Below, one piece after another: positions 24,340-42,034 of a stretch of DNA of 64,000 bases (position 1 is the first letter of the stretch; each line of letters begins with the position of its first letter). The notes under the pieces are model-generated. The model made no database searches and had not been told where the DNA came from. It saw only the letters and a program-made list of their open reading frames with translations. The DNA comes from Rhodocyclales bacterium (GTDB lineage Bacteria; Pseudomonadota; Gammaproteobacteria; Burkholderiales; Rhodocyclaceae). The stretch spans positions 186,001 through 250,000 of the forward strand of contig PQAF01000028.1 in the NCBI GenBank assembly GCA_003105015.1, in the 5' to 3' direction. The translations under genes were made by a program, and so were the position numbers.

Positions 24340-26349
24340 GTGAGCCTATTGGTGCAAGACTGCTCGGCTTTGTCCGGGCAAGGCCTGAGCCGGGTTTTGC
24401 TGTGTCGACTTTTGCGGCCGACGCTCGGCAAGAAATTCTTCCTGATCTTTGCCTTCCTGGCGTTGACCGGCCTGGCCAACTGGCATCTCGTCGACACGGC
24501 CATGTCGAACACGCGGGGCATCGCCGCCGTGATAAACGTGACCGGCAGCCTGCGCTGGCTGAGTCAGCGCATCCATGCCGAGACGGCGCGGTTTGTTCAT
24601 GGGGACACGCGGGATCGCGGGCCCATCGACGCCTATCTGGGCCGGCTGGACGAAGCGATTCACTCCCTGGAATATGGCGGCAGGGCGCAGGGCGTCGAGA
24701 TCGCAGCCCTGCCCGATGCCCTGGCGGCGGATATCGCCCTGATCGGCCAGACCGCCGCCCGCCTGCGCAGGCTGACCGACCAGACGCTGTCCGAGGAGAA
24801 GGGCGGCAAGGATGCCAGGACGCTGCTGAACGAGCTGTACCGGGCCGGAACGTCGATTCTGGAGCGGGCGGACGCGATTGCCGCATCCCTTACATTGGAA
24901 TCCGACAAGGCAGAGCAGCAAGCCAGGGAAAATCTTGTCAAGCTCGGCTTGCTGGACCTGTTGTTGCTGATTACGGTCCTGCTGGCCATACGCCTGCGGA
25001 TCGTCGGCCCGTTGCGGCAGTTGGCGTCGGCCAGCGCGTCTTTTGCCGGCGGGCAGCGCGACACGCGCAGCGGCTTTCGCTCGCTCGACGAGATCGGCCA
25101 GCTCGCCTCGGCCTTCGACGGCATGGCAGACCAGATTGCGCTCGACTTTCGCCAAATGGCCGCCGATGCGCAGGAACTCCGGAAGCGCGAGGAGGTGTTG
25201 CGCAAATTTTCCCTGGCAGTCGAGCATAGCCCGGTGTCGGTGATAATCGCCGATGCGGAGGGCAATATCGAATACGTCAATGCGAAATTTTCGGAAACCA
25301 CCGGCTACGCGCGGGAAGAGGTCATCGGCCGCCCACCCGCCATCCTGAGGTCCGGCCAGGAGCCGGAGGTGGTTTTCGACGAGATTTGGCGCACTCTCCG
25401 ATCCGGCCGGCAATGGCGCGGCGAACTGTTGAGCCGGAAAAAGGGTGGCGAGCCGTTCTGGGAGAGCGTCAGCATCTCCCCCCTTCAGGACGAACAAGGC
25501 AGGATCACCCATTTCGTCGGCGTCAACAAGGATGTCACCGAGCGCAAGCAGGCCGAAGCGGAGATTGTCAGGCAGAACGCCGTATTGGAGTACCGGGTGG
25601 CCGAGCGCACGCGGCAGCTCAGCGAATCGAACCGGGAGCTTGAAGCCTTCAGTTATTCCGTCGCCCACGACCTGCGTGCGCCGCTGCGCGGCATCAACGG
25701 CTTTGCCAGCCTGGTGGCGGATAACTGCGCGGGTTGCTCCAAAACGGAATCCCTCGACCATCTGGCCCGCATCCGCAGCGCGACCCTGCGCATGGGCAAC
25801 CTGATCGACGATCTGCTCGACCTCTCCCGTGTGGTGCGCAGGGAAATCCGCCGCGAACGGCTCGACCTGGGCATGGTGGCGCGTTCGATTCTCGATGCAC
25901 TGGCGCACGCGCAGCCGGCCCGGCAAGTGCAGGTCTCCATTGAGAACGGTCTGCTGGCGGATGGCGATGCGACGCTCTTGCAGGATGTCCTGGAAAACCT
26001 GCTCGGCAACGCCTGGAAGTTCACGGCGAAGCGCGACATGGCGCACATCGCGGTCGGCTGCCGCGATGAGCGCGGCGAACGCGTATTTTTCGTGCGCGAC
26101 AACGGCGCCGGCTTCGACATGAAGTACGTCGACAAGCTGTTCGGCCCCTTCCAGCGGCTGCACGGGCCGCAGGAATTCGAGGGGACCGGCATCGGCCTTG
26201 CAATGGTCCGGCGCATCGTTACCCTGCATGGCGGCCGCGTCTGGGCGGAATCCGAATTGGGGGAGGGCGCCACATTCCATTTCACGCTGGATTCCGGAAA
26301 GCCCCAATCGAGCCCCCGATCGGATTTGCCCCATTCCCGTCCGGCCTGA
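24340..26349 (+). CDS. Sensor histidine kinase with PilJ/NarX-like sensor, HAMP and PAS
   Basis: A 669-residue kinase starting at a GTG with GGAGG 7 bases upstream. TM1 is at about residues 30 to 50 and TM2 at about 207 to 228. The intervening sensor resembles that of the kinase at 11511 (GSLRWLSQRIHAETARF versus GSIRWTSQRIQLDTARV). HAMP (about 228 to 280), PAS (about 290 to 405) and a coiled segment follow, then HisKA with His443 in FSYSVAHDLRAPLRG and an ATPase ending in FEGTGIGLAMVRRI. The HisKA type differs from the HisKA_3 of its paralogue, so the output partner is different, and no response regulator gene is adjacent. The SVAHDLRAPLRGINGF style is shared with phytochrome-like kinases. 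Confidence 0.9.
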   Translation: MSLLVQDCSALSGQGLSRVLLCRLLRPTLGKKFFLIFAFLALTGLANWHLVDTAMSNTRGIAAVINVTGSLRWLSQRIHAETARFVHGDTRDRGPIDAYLGRLDEAIHSLEYGGRAQGVEIAALPDALAADIALIGQTAARLRRLTDQTLSEEKGGKDARTLLNELYRAGTSILERADAIAASLTLESDKAEQQARENLVKLGLLDLLLLITVLLAIRLRIVGPLRQLASASASFAGGQRDTRSGFRSLDEIGQLASAFDGMADQIALDFRQMAADAQELRKREEVLRKFSLAVEHSPVSVIIADAEGNIEYVNAKFSETTGYAREEVIGRPPAILRSGQEPEVVFDEIWRTLRSGRQWRGELLSRKKGGEPFWESVSISPLQDEQGRITHFVGVNKDVTERKQAEAEIVRQNAVLEYRVAERTRQLSESNRELEAFSYSVAHDLRAPLRGINGFASLVADNCAGCSKTESLDHLARIRSATLRMGNLIDDLLDLSRVVRREIRRERLDLGMVARSILDALAHAQPARQVQVSIENGLLADGDATLLQDVLENLLGNAWKFTAKRDMAHIAVGCRDERGERVFFVRDNGAGFDMKYVDKLFGPFQRLHGPQEFEGTGIGLAMVRRIVTLHGGRVWAESELGEGATFHFTLDSGKPQSSPRSDLPHSRPA

Positions 26350-26553
26350 GGCAACCGGGACCCTGCTTGGAAAAGTCAGTCCCGCCAGTACGGCGCGGCA
26401 GCGAGCCCTTTTGTCTTTACCCGCTTGTTGCGGGAATGAGGACAAAGTCACAACTTCGCCCAGGGGAAGATGATAAGCTTCGACAAATTGATGTTTGTCA
26501 ACAATGAATTAATAAAGCCTGAAACATTCGAAGGGTATCCAGTCGGAGGAGCG
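26350..26553 (+). promoter_or_regulatory. Intergenic region with FNR/CRP-like site before the Crp-family gene
   Basis: TTGAT-GTTT-GTCAA at 26488-26501 matches the FNR consensus TTGAT-N4-ATCAA at nine of ten positions, 53 bases before the chosen start. Upstream lies a small hairpin (CCCGC/GCGGG near 26420) and a copy of the 9-mer AAAGTCAGT at 26372. The site could serve autoregulation or control by another FNR-type protein. Confidence 0.45.
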
Positions 26554-27369
26554 ATGTTGATGAATCACCGGAAAAGCCAGGAGTCTGGCGGCGACAAGGA
26601 TTTTGCCGTTGACCTGCCGCGTCGCGTTTTTCGCCGCATAAAGCGGCATGCGCCGCTGCCGTCCGGCCAGCCAAGCAAGGAAGAGCTGACGAAGAAGTTG
26701 CAGCGTTTCGACCTGTTCTCCAAGCTTCCGGCGCGTGTCCTCGCCGAACTGGTGTCTGCTGCGAAGGTTCAGGCCTTCCGCGCCGGCGAATACATCTGGC
26801 ACCACAACGAGGCGGATCGGCGCGTGCTGTTCATCGAGCAGGGTTTCGTCAAGGCGGCGCGCCGCAACCGCGAGGGGGTCAGCCGCACCTACGGCCTTTA
26901 CGGCCCGGGCGACTCGATGGGCATTTTCGCCATCTGGGCGGGCATGAAGTACCCGACCGATGCGGTCGCCATGAACGACGGCATGACGGGGATTTTCATC
27001 GACACGGACGCGATGCTGAAGTTCGCCGAGAAATACCCGCGCCTGGCCGGGCCGCTGCGCATCGAGATCGGGCACTTTACCGAGGCATTCATCCGCAAGA
27101 TCGAGATCGTCAGCGCCGGCACCGTGCCGCAGCGCCTGGCGGTGCTGATGACCATGCTGATCGACCGCTACGGCGTGGACAAGAAGGGCAGCAAGGCGCG
27201 CCTGCCGATCACCCTGACCCTGGAGCAGATCAGCGAGATCGTCGGTGTCCGCCTGGAGACCGTGGCGCGCATCCTGAGCGGCTGGAAGAAGGATGGCTGG
27301 CTGACGATCGATGCCAACGGCTGCCACTTCACGCGCCTGGACAAGGTGCGCGAACTGCTTCCCGATTAG
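26554..27369 (+). CDS. Crp/Fnr-family transcriptional regulator (no Fe-S or cyclic-nucleotide signature)
   Basis: I chose the ATG at 26554 (MLMNHRKSQESGGDKDF) because GGAGGA ends 3 bases upstream; the frame is open from 26470. It has 271 residues. The effector domain (about 50 to 170) lacks the FGE...PRxA cassette of cAMP binders and the N-terminal cysteine cluster of FNR. The helix-turn-helix (about 220 to 265) reads LTLEQISEIVGVRLETVARIL. Its input is unknown; DNR- or other ligand-type members of the family are alternatives. An FNR-like box lies in its promoter. Confidence 0.85.
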   Translation: MLMNHRKSQESGGDKDFAVDLPRRVFRRIKRHAPLPSGQPSKEELTKKLQRFDLFSKLPARVLAELVSAAKVQAFRAGEYIWHHNEADRRVLFIEQGFVKAARRNREGVSRTYGLYGPGDSMGIFAIWAGMKYPTDAVAMNDGMTGIFIDTDAMLKFAEKYPRLAGPLRIEIGHFTEAFIRKIEIVSAGTVPQRLAVLMTMLIDRYGVDKKGSKARLPITLTLEQISEIVGVRLETVARILSGWKKDGWLTIDANGCHFTRLDKVRELLPD

Positions 27370-27372
27370 CGG

Positions 27373-27789
27373 CTATCGGGTATTCGACTGCGCCGGAAAG
27401 GCGTCGAGGTCGATCTTCGGCTGCGGTTTCCAGCCTTTCTTGCGGTGCTCCGCCACCACCGTGGTGAAAATCCCCCCGCGCACGTAGAACCTTGCCGTCA
27501 GGCGCATGTAGCGCGGCCGGGTCGCCCTGGCCAGGTCGTCGAGGATGCGGTTGGTGACGGCCTCGTGGAAGGCACCCTCGTTGCGGAACGACCAGACGTA
27601 GAGCTTCAGGCTCTTCAGTTCGACGCAGGTCCGGTCCGGGATGTAATCGAGCACCAGGGTGGCGAAATCCGGTTGCCCGGTCTTCGGGCAGAGACAGGTG
27701 AATTCCGGAATTTCCATGTGAATCAGGTAGTCCCGCGCCGGCTCAGGATTGGGGAAGGTTTCAAGGCTTTTCGAAGGTTTGGAAGGCAT
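27373..27789 (-). CDS. queF: NADPH-dependent 7-cyano-7-deazaguanine reductase QueF (short form)
   Basis: The ATG at 27789 ([17 protein letters not shown]) gives 138 residues, the length of the unimodular QueF type; the frame is open further upstream. Cys34 and Asp41 in [13 protein letters not shown] are the catalytic pair with the family spacing of seven, and [20 protein letters not shown] is the conserved cofactor-binding helix. It reduces preQ0 to preQ1 in queuosine tRNA modification. It converges with the Crp-family gene, with 3 bases between stops. Confidence 0.93.
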   Translation of the reverse strand: MPSKPSKSLETFPNPEPARDYLIHMEIPEFTCLCPKTGQPDFATLVLDYIPDRTCVELKSLKLYVWSFRNEGAFHEAVTNRILDDLARATRPRYMRLTARFYVRGGIFTTVVAEHRKKGWKPQPKIDLDAFPAQSNTR

Positions 27790-27899
27790 GCCGGTGGGTT
27801 CGGAGTGAGTGGCGAAGATGGTATTATAAGCACCCAAACCCCTGCGGCGCGGCATCCATTTCGCGACGTTCCCCAACAAAAACAGAGCCTTCTGAAGAC

Positions 27900-34664
<6,765 letters not shown>

Positions 34665-34679
34665 AGGAGAAGCCAAAGC

Positions 34680-35561
34680 ATGAAAAAGATCACCAAGGCC
34701 GTTTTCCCCGTCGCCGGCATGGGCAGCCGCTTCCTGCCCGCCACCAAGGCCAGCCCGAAGGAGATGATGCCGGTCGTCGACAAGCCGCTCATCCAGTACG
34801 CAGTGGAGGAGGCGGTGGCCGCCGGCATCACCGACATGGTCTTCATCACCGGCCGCAACAAGCGCGCCATCGAGGACCACTTCGACAAGGCCTACGAGAT
34901 GGAGAGCGAACTCGAGGCGCGGGGCAAGCACGAGCTGCTGCGGCTGGTGCAGGACACCGTCCCGTCCCACATCAACTGCATCTACATCCGCCAGGCCGAG
35001 CCGCTCGGCCTGGGGCATGCCGTACTGTGTGCCGCCCCGGTGGTGGGCGACGAGCCCTTTGCCGTGCTGCTGGCCGACGACCTGATCGATGCCGATCCGC
35101 CGGTGCTGCGGCAGATGGTGGAGGCGTTCGGCAAGCATGAAAGCTCCCTCCTCGGCGTGCAGAACGTGCCCTTCAGCGATACCGGCGCCTATGGCATCGT
35201 CAGCGTCGAGCCGGATCGGCACGGCCTGCAGAACGTGGCGGCCATCGTCGAGAAGCCGGCGCCGGAGAAGGCCCCGTCGAATCTAGCCGTGATCGGCCGC
35301 TATGTCCTGACGCCGCGCATCTTCCATCATTTGCGCCAGGTGCAGGCCGGCGCGGGCGGAGAGATCCAGTTGACCGATGCCATCGCTGCGCTGATCGAGG
35401 AGGAGCCCGTGCTGGCCTTCCCCTTCCATGGCGTCCGCTACGACTGCGGCTCCAAGCTGGGCTACCTCAAGGCGACCATCGCCTATGGCCGCAAGCATCC
35501 TGAAGTCGGCCAGGCCTTTACCGAGTACCTTGCCAGCCTGAACGTCGGGGGGCGCGCCTGA
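34680..35561 (+). CDS. galU: UTP-glucose-1-phosphate uridylyltransferase GalU
   Basis: A 293-residue nucleotidyltransferase. [20 protein letters not shown] is the nucleotide-binding loop and [17 protein letters not shown] the conserved sugar-phosphate region; [20 protein letters not shown] is typical of bacterial GalU. It makes UDP-glucose for envelope polysaccharides. AGGAG directly upstream of the start comes right after the REP element. The next gene overlaps its stop by one base. Confidence 0.95.
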   Translation: MKKITKAVFPVAGMGSRFLPATKASPKEMMPVVDKPLIQYAVEEAVAAGITDMVFITGRNKRAIEDHFDKAYEMESELEARGKHELLRLVQDTVPSHINCIYIRQAEPLGLGHAVLCAAPVVGDEPFAVLLADDLIDADPPVLRQMVEAFGKHESSLLGVQNVPFSDTGAYGIVSVEPDRHGLQNVAAIVEKPAPEKAPSNLAVIGRYVLTPRIFHHLRQVQAGAGGEIQLTDAIAALIEEEPVLAFPFHGVRYDCGSKLGYLKATIAYGRKHPEVGQAFTEYLASLNVGGRA

Positions 35562-36109
35562 TGCTTTCCGCGGAGGAGGCGCAGCGGATTTTCGACGAAG
35601 CCGAGCTGGTCGTCTCCGAGCAGGACGCGGCGGCGGCGGTGCGCCGCGTCGCCGGCGAAATCGCCGCGGTAATGCAGAGCAGTCATCCGCTCGTCCTGTC
35701 GGTGATGGGCGGCGCGGTGATCTTCACCGGCCAGCTGCTGCCGCTGCTGGATTTCCCGCTGGAATTCGACTACCTGCACGTGACCCGCTACGGCGACACC
35801 ACCACCGGCGGCGAGCTGTCCTGGATCGTTGCGCCGCGCGCAGCGATTGCCGGCCGCACGGTGCTGGTGGTGGACGACATTCTCGATGAAGGCATCACGC
35901 TGGCGGCGGTGAAGCGGCGCCTGCTCGAGCAGGGCGCGAAGGACTGCCGCATCGCCGTCTTCGCCGACAAGGAACTCGGCCGCGACAAGCCGGTGGCGGC
36001 GGACTTCGTCGGCGTACGCCTGCCGAATCGCTACGTCTTCGGCTTCGGCATGGACGTCAAGGGCGCCTGGCGCAACCTGCCGGCGGTGTATGCGGTGAAG
36101 GGTCTGTGA
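35561..36109 (+). CDS. Hypoxanthine-guanine phosphoribosyltransferase
   Basis: A 182-residue type I phosphoribosyltransferase. VLVVDDILDEGITLAAVKRR is the PRPP-binding loop; LVLSVMGGAVIFTGQLLPLL and FDYLHVTRYGDTTTGGELS are the conserved flexible-loop regions of hypoxanthine/guanine enzymes. It converts hypoxanthine or guanine with PRPP to IMP or GMP. Gene and start overlap the galU stop (TGATG). With the methylthioinosine phosphorylase at 38113 it can complete adenine salvage by way of hypoxanthine. Confidence 0.88.
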   Translation: MLSAEEAQRIFDEAELVVSEQDAAAAVRRVAGEIAAVMQSSHPLVLSVMGGAVIFTGQLLPLLDFPLEFDYLHVTRYGDTTTGGELSWIVAPRAAIAGRTVLVVDDILDEGITLAAVKRRLLEQGAKDCRIAVFADKELGRDKPVAADFVGVRLPNRYVFGFGMDVKGAWRNLPAVYAVKGL

Positions 36110-36179
36110 CACGGAGGCCGCGCAGCGGCTGAACCACCGTCACCCCTTCCCGCGGGGAAGGGGTTGGGGGATGGGGGGG

Positions 36180-38000
<1,821 letters not shown>

Positions 38001-38072
38001 TGTGCGGTGCGGCAATAAAAAAGTCCGGCAGTATAACACCTTAGCGCATCCCGGCTAAGCCCCATGCTAGAA

Positions 38073-38081
38073 TTATCCACA
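38073..38081 (+). promoter_or_regulatory. Perfect DnaA box in the typA-mtnP divergent region
   Basis: TTATCCACA matches the consensus TTATNCACA exactly, in the AT-rich 112-base gap between divergent starts. Only one box is present, so this is a possible DnaA regulatory site rather than an origin. Confidence 0.45.
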
Positions 38082-38112
38082 ATCGCCATTTTGATAAATA
38101 CATTTAAAACAA

Positions 38113-38856
38113 ATGCTTGCAATCATCGGAGGCAGTGGACTGACCCAACTGGCGAATTTGGCCGTCGAAAGGCGCGAAGTTGTGCGCACCCCCTACGGTG
38201 AGCCGTCCGGCCCGCTCACCTTCGGACGGCTCTGCGACAGGCCGGCCGTGTTCATCGCCCGCCATGGTTATGGCCATACCATCCCGCCGCATGAGGTGAA
38301 TTATTGCGCCAACCTGTGGGCGCTGAAGCAGGCGGGTGCCACCAGCATCGTTTCGATCGCCTCGGTGGGTAGCATTCGCGCCGACCTCGGCCCCGGCAAC
38401 ATCGTCATTCCTCACCAGATCATCGACTACACCTGGGGCCGCAAGGCCACCTTTCACGAAGGCGGCGACACGCCGGTGGTGCATATCGACTTCACCCAGC
38501 CCTACGATCCGGAACTCCGCCAGGTGCTGCTGGAAGCGGCGCGCGACGCCGGCCAGACGGTGACCGACGGCAGCGTCTACGCGGCAATGCAGGGTCCGCG
38601 CCTGGAGACGGCGGCGGAGATCGATCGCCTGGAACGGGACGGCGCCGACATCGTCGGCATGACCGGCATGCCGGAGGCCGCCCTGGCGCGCGAACTCGAG
38701 CTGCCTTATGCCGCCATCACCGTGGTGTCCAACCACGCCGCCGGGCGCGGCGACAGCAAGCTGGGCATCCAGTTCGCCGCCCTGGAGGACATCCTGCGGG
38801 AATCGATGGAACGGGTGCGCCGCATCATCGAGATGATCTGCATCGAGGCGCGATGA
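38113..38856 (+). CDS. S-methyl-5'-thioinosine phosphorylase (MTAP-family)
   Basis: A 247-residue purine nucleoside phosphorylase-fold enzyme: [10 protein letters not shown] and [18 protein letters not shown] bind phosphate, and [20 protein letters not shown] is the family signature. The base-contact loop reads VSNHAAG, with Asn where adenine-specific MTA phosphorylases have Asp, as in the methylthioinosine phosphorylases described from Pseudomonas. It would cleave methylthioinosine to hypoxanthine and methylthioribose-1-phosphate. The ATG at 38113 has no clear Shine-Dalgarno sequence. The stop overlaps the def start. Confidence 0.87.
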   Translation: MLAIIGGSGLTQLANLAVERREVVRTPYGEPSGPLTFGRLCDRPAVFIARHGYGHTIPPHEVNYCANLWALKQAGATSIVSIASVGSIRADLGPGNIVIPHQIIDYTWGRKATFHEGGDTPVVHIDFTQPYDPELRQVLLEAARDAGQTVTDGSVYAAMQGPRLETAAEIDRLERDGADIVGMTGMPEAALARELELPYAAITVVSNHAAGRGDSKLGIQFAALEDILRESMERVRRIIEMICIEAR

Positions 38857-39383
38857 TCCGGGACATTCTTCGCATGGGCGACCCGCGCCTGTTGGAAAAG
38901 GCGCGTCCGGTGGAGTTCTTCGGCACGCCGGAATTGCGCGCGCTGGTCGCCGACATGCAGGACACCATGCGCGCCGCCAATGGCGCCGGGCTGGCGGCGC
39001 CGCAGATCGGCGTCGACCTGCGCGTGGTGATCTTCGGCTTCGAGTTGAACCCGCGTTATCCGCAAGCCGAGCCGGTACCGTTTACCGTTCTCGTCAATCC
39101 CGTGCTGACGCCGCTCTCCGACGAACTCGAGGAGGGCTGGGAGGGCTGTCTGTCGGTGCCGGGACTGCGCGGCATGGTGCCGCGCTGGACACGCCTGCGC
39201 TACAGCGGCTTCGATGCCGATGGCGGGCCGATTGCGCGCGAGGCGGCGGGCTTTCATGCCCGCGTCGTGCAGCACGAGTGCGACCACCTGGACGGCATCC
39301 TCTACCCGATGCGCATTCGCGATTTCACGCGGTTCGGCTACACCGACGTCCTCTTCCCGGACGCCGACATCCCGGAAGACTGA
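38853..39383 (+). CDS. def: Peptide deformylase
   Basis: A 176-residue metalloenzyme with all three family motifs: [27 protein letters not shown] and [12 protein letters not shown] (zinc ligands Cys and two His, catalytic Glu). It removes the N-formyl group from new proteins. Sequence features such as [14 protein letters not shown] mark the larger proteobacterial paralogue type, so this is likely a second deformylase besides the one usually beside fmt, which is not in the window. Confidence 0.94.
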   Translation: MIRDILRMGDPRLLEKARPVEFFGTPELRALVADMQDTMRAANGAGLAAPQIGVDLRVVIFGFELNPRYPQAEPVPFTVLVNPVLTPLSDELEEGWEGCLSVPGLRGMVPRWTRLRYSGFDADGGPIAREAAGFHARVVQHECDHLDGILYPMRIRDFTRFGYTDVLFPDADIPED

Positions 39384-39863
39384 TCAGGCTTGCTGCAGAA
39401 GGGTGCGGTCCGCCTCGCGCAGCCGGCGCGAGAGGATGCGCGAGATGTTGCGGAAGATCTTGGCGCTCACCACCGGGTTCTTCCAGCAGGCGCTTTCCGG
39501 GATGCGGATCAGCACGCAATCCGCGGTGGCGGTGACGGAAGCCGAGCGCGGATCCTTGTCCACCAGCGACATTTCGCCGAAGCTGTCTCCCGAGCCGAGC
39601 GCCGCCAGTTCGCTGGCTTGCCCGCCGCGGCCCTTCTTGGCGACCGTCGCGGCACCCTCCATCATGACGTACATGAAATGGCCGGTACTGCCCTCGTTGA
39701 GGATGGCGTCGCCCGGGGCGAAGGTGCACTTTTCGGCGTTGGCGAGGAGGTCGATCAGCTCCTGCTGGCTGAGTTCGGCAAAGACCGGCACGCGGTCGAT
39801 CAGCCTGGACATGATCCGCTGCAGATCCTGAAAGGTGAAGGCCTCCTTGACCCAGGTGCCCAT
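39384..39863 (-). CDS. Single-domain cyclic-nucleotide-binding protein (159 aa)
   Basis: Almost the whole protein is one CAP-type effector domain (about 25 to 145), with the phosphate-binding cassette SFGEMSLVDKDPRSASVTA intact (FGE...PRSA). No DNA-binding, kinase or transporter output is attached. It shares the stop-to-stop boundary with def (convergent) and lies 14 bases after the host-attachment gene on the same strand. It probably acts as a cAMP- or cGMP-responsive partner protein. Confidence 0.85.
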   Translation of the reverse strand: MGTWVKEAFTFQDLQRIMSRLIDRVPVFAELSQQELIDLLANAEKCTFAPGDAILNEGSTGHFMYVMMEGAATVAKKGRGGQASELAALGSGDSFGEMSLVDKDPRSASVTATADCVLIRIPESACWKNPVVSAKIFRNISRILSRRLREADRTLLQQA

Positions 39864-39877
39864 GTCCGTCCCGCGGG

Positions 39878-40318
39878 TCAGAGGAAGATGCAGGACTCGA
39901 GGTGTCCGGCAAGTTCCTTGTCGGTGGACTTGGTGTAGTCCTTCTCGAAACGATCCGAGACGAGATTGGCAGTCGGTCCGTCGAGTTTCTCGTTGAGCAT
40001 CCCCATGAAGGCCGGGGGGGCGACCAGGATCAGGCGCTCGACCTGGCCGCTGCTGCGGCCATGGTTCAGTTCGCGCGCCAGTTCCTGGGCGAAGTGGCGG
40101 GCCTCGTTGGTCTTCGGGTCGGTCTTCGGCTGGCTGGCACGATGGCCGTTGCCCGGGCTGTGCATCTGGCCGGGCCGGTCGCTGACGAGGTCGGAGGCTT
40201 TCTCGCGGCTCTCCGGGTGTTTCATGTCCTTGACGAGGACGAGCCCCTTCTTGGGGCCGGTATTGGCATAGAGCTTGGCTTGGCTGGCGTTGGCGACAAG
40301 AATCCAGGTGGTGGCCAT
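39878..40318 (-). CDS. Host-attachment family protein (146 aa)
   Basis: MATTWILVANASQAKLYAN with the ribosome site GGGAG upstream. The N-terminal strand, the later RHFAQELARELN helix and LILVAPPAFMGMLNEKL match the small protein family annotated as required for attachment to host cells, widespread in Alpha- and Betaproteobacteria. The fold is RNase H/peptide release factor-like in appearance. True function in free-living bacteria is not established. It is paired with a cyclic-nucleotide-binding gene downstream. Confidence 0.8.
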   Translation of the reverse strand: MATTWILVANASQAKLYANTGPKKGLVLVKDMKHPESREKASDLVSDRPGQMHSPGNGHRASQPKTDPKTNEARHFAQELARELNHGRSSGQVERLILVAPPAFMGMLNEKLDGPTANLVSDRFEKDYTKSTDKELAGHLESCIFL

Positions 40319-40451
40319 GTAGGTACTCCCTTGAAGATGCTAGACTTATTCCGAACGACTGAATGCAACGTTTTCAGTTTGTCACAAATCCGTCCTCATG
40401 GCGACAAGCCGGCAGGCGGCAGCCAGAGGCGTCCGAGGGCAAAAAGCAGCC

Positions 40452-40925
40452 ATGTTTCTTTTCAGCAAAGACGAAGATTCACCCCGCATCAAGCAGTTGC
40501 GGACATTGTCGCTGTTTTCAACCCTGAGCCCGCGCGAACTGAAGACGGTCGATGGCTTGCTGCACGAGCGCAGCTTTCTCAAGGACGAGGTGATCTTCGA
40601 CCAGGGCGAAGAGGGGCAGGCGCTCTACATCATCGAGTCCGGCAAGGTGCTGATCTGCCGGCAGGGCCAGGCAACGGGCGGCAAGATCGCCGAACTGGGC
40701 GAGGGACGCCTCTTCGGCGAACTGGCGCTGCTCGACAATTCGCCGCGCGCCGCGCAGGCCCGCGCCGCGGAGAATTGCACCCTGGCGGTGCTGTTCCGCG
40801 CCGACTTCCTCGGCCTGCTGGAGACCCACGCCGTCATTGCCTCGAAGATCTCCCTGCAGTTGGCGCGCCACATCGGCCAGCGCCTGCGCGAGACCGTCAC
40901 CGCCCCGGGGAGCCAGTCGGAATGA
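40452..40925 (+). CDS. Single-domain cyclic-nucleotide-binding protein (157 aa)
   Basis: I take the ATG at 40452 (MFLFSKDEDSPRIKQLRTL); the frame also allows 40398, and neither has a strong ribosome site. One CAP-type domain (about 20 to 135) carries an intact cassette LFGELALLDNSPRAAQARA. No output domain. Its stop overlaps the start of the PerM-type transporter, which suggests a functional link, for example cyclic-nucleotide control of that transporter. It resembles the minus-strand gene at 39384. Confidence 0.85.
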   Translation: MFLFSKDEDSPRIKQLRTLSLFSTLSPRELKTVDGLLHERSFLKDEVIFDQGEEGQALYIIESGKVLICRQGQATGGKIAELGEGRLFGELALLDNSPRAAQARAAENCTLAVLFRADFLGLLETHAVIASKISLQLARHIGQRLRETVTAPGSQSE

Positions 40926-42034
40926 ACCGCAGTTCGGGGCCGGTCGTCTGGATCGGCATCATCGCGTCGACCTGCCTGCTGCTGCTCCTCTTCAAGAAGA
41001 TCCTCTGGCTGGTGGTGCCCTTCCTGCTGGCGCTGATCATCTACTATTTCCTGCAGCCGGCGACGCACCGCCTGGTGCTCAACGGCTTCCATCGCAAGAC
41101 CGCTGCCGCCATCACCGGCGGCGGCTTCATCGTGCTGCTGCTGGTCTGCGCCGCCCTGCTGTTTCCCTGGGTCAGTTCGCACGCCGTCAGTTGGCAGGCC
41201 TCCCTGGCGCGCTACGTCGAGGGCGGCAGCCTGCTGCTGCAGAAGACCATGGACGGACTGGAGGCGCAGTTCGATTTTCTCGAGCGGGCCAGCCTGAGCC
41301 GCAACGTCAGCGAGCAGATCGCCGCCTTCACCGAAACCTTTGCCCAGCGCTATCTGGCCGACTTCGTCGTCACGCTGGCCGCCTGGCTGCCCGCGCTGCT
41401 GCTGGCGCCCTTCCTCGCCTTTTTCTTCCTGCGCGACGGGCGCCGCTTCACCCGGTTCATCGCCAACGCCGTGCCCAACGCCTTCTTCGAGCGCACGCTC
41501 TACCTGATGCACGAGATGGACAAGACGGCGCGCGCCTATTTCCAGGGCCTGATCAGCCTGACCATCCTCGACACCATCGCGCTCGCCATCGGCCTGTGGG
41601 CGATCGGCCTGTCGGGACCGCTGATGCTCGGCCTGGTCTGCGCCGTGCTGGCCTGGATCCCCTATGTCGGCTCCATCCTCGGCTGCCTGCTGGTGGTGCT
41701 GGTGGCGGCGACGGACTTTCCGCTCGATCCGGGGATGGCCTACGGCGCCATCGTCGTCTTCATCCTGGTGCGGCTGCTCGACGACTTCGTCTTCATGCCG
41801 CTCACCATTGGACGCAGCCTGCGCATGCATCCCCTGCTTACGGTGCTGATGATTTTCGTCGGCGGCGCGGTGGCCGGCGTGGCCGGCCTCATGCTGGTGC
41901 TGCCCCTGCTCGGCATCGCCATGGTGGTGGGCGAGACGGTCGGCATGATCGTCACCGATCCGCGCCTGCAGGCGCGTCATGCCTACGCCAGGCGGCTCAA
42001 GGCGCAGCAGGCGGCGGCGGACCTTCAGGCCTGA
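40922..42034 (+). CDS. AI-2E/PerM-family membrane transporter
   Basis: A 370-residue inner-membrane protein with about eight membrane segments: two at the N-terminus (10 to 50), one at about 60 to 85, a long extracytoplasmic helical region (about 90 to 150), then PALLLAPFLAFFFLRDGRRF and the C-terminal segments. The family motif region IPYVGSILGCLLV and DDFVFMPLTIGRSLRMHPL are conserved. Members export autoinducer-like molecules or exchange ions; the substrate here is unknown. It is coupled to the cyclic-nucleotide-binding gene upstream. Confidence 0.85.
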   Translation: MNRSSGPVVWIGIIASTCLLLLLFKKILWLVVPFLLALIIYYFLQPATHRLVLNGFHRKTAAAITGGGFIVLLLVCAALLFPWVSSHAVSWQASLARYVEGGSLLLQKTMDGLEAQFDFLERASLSRNVSEQIAAFTETFAQRYLADFVVTLAAWLPALLLAPFLAFFFLRDGRRFTRFIANAVPNAFFERTLYLMHEMDKTARAYFQGLISLTILDTIALAIGLWAIGLSGPLMLGLVCAVLAWIPYVGSILGCLLVVLVAATDFPLDPGMAYGAIVVFILVRLLDDFVFMPLTIGRSLRMHPLLTVLMIFVGGAVAGVAGLMLVLPLLGIAMVVGETVGMIVTDPRLQARHAYARRLKAQQAAADLQA

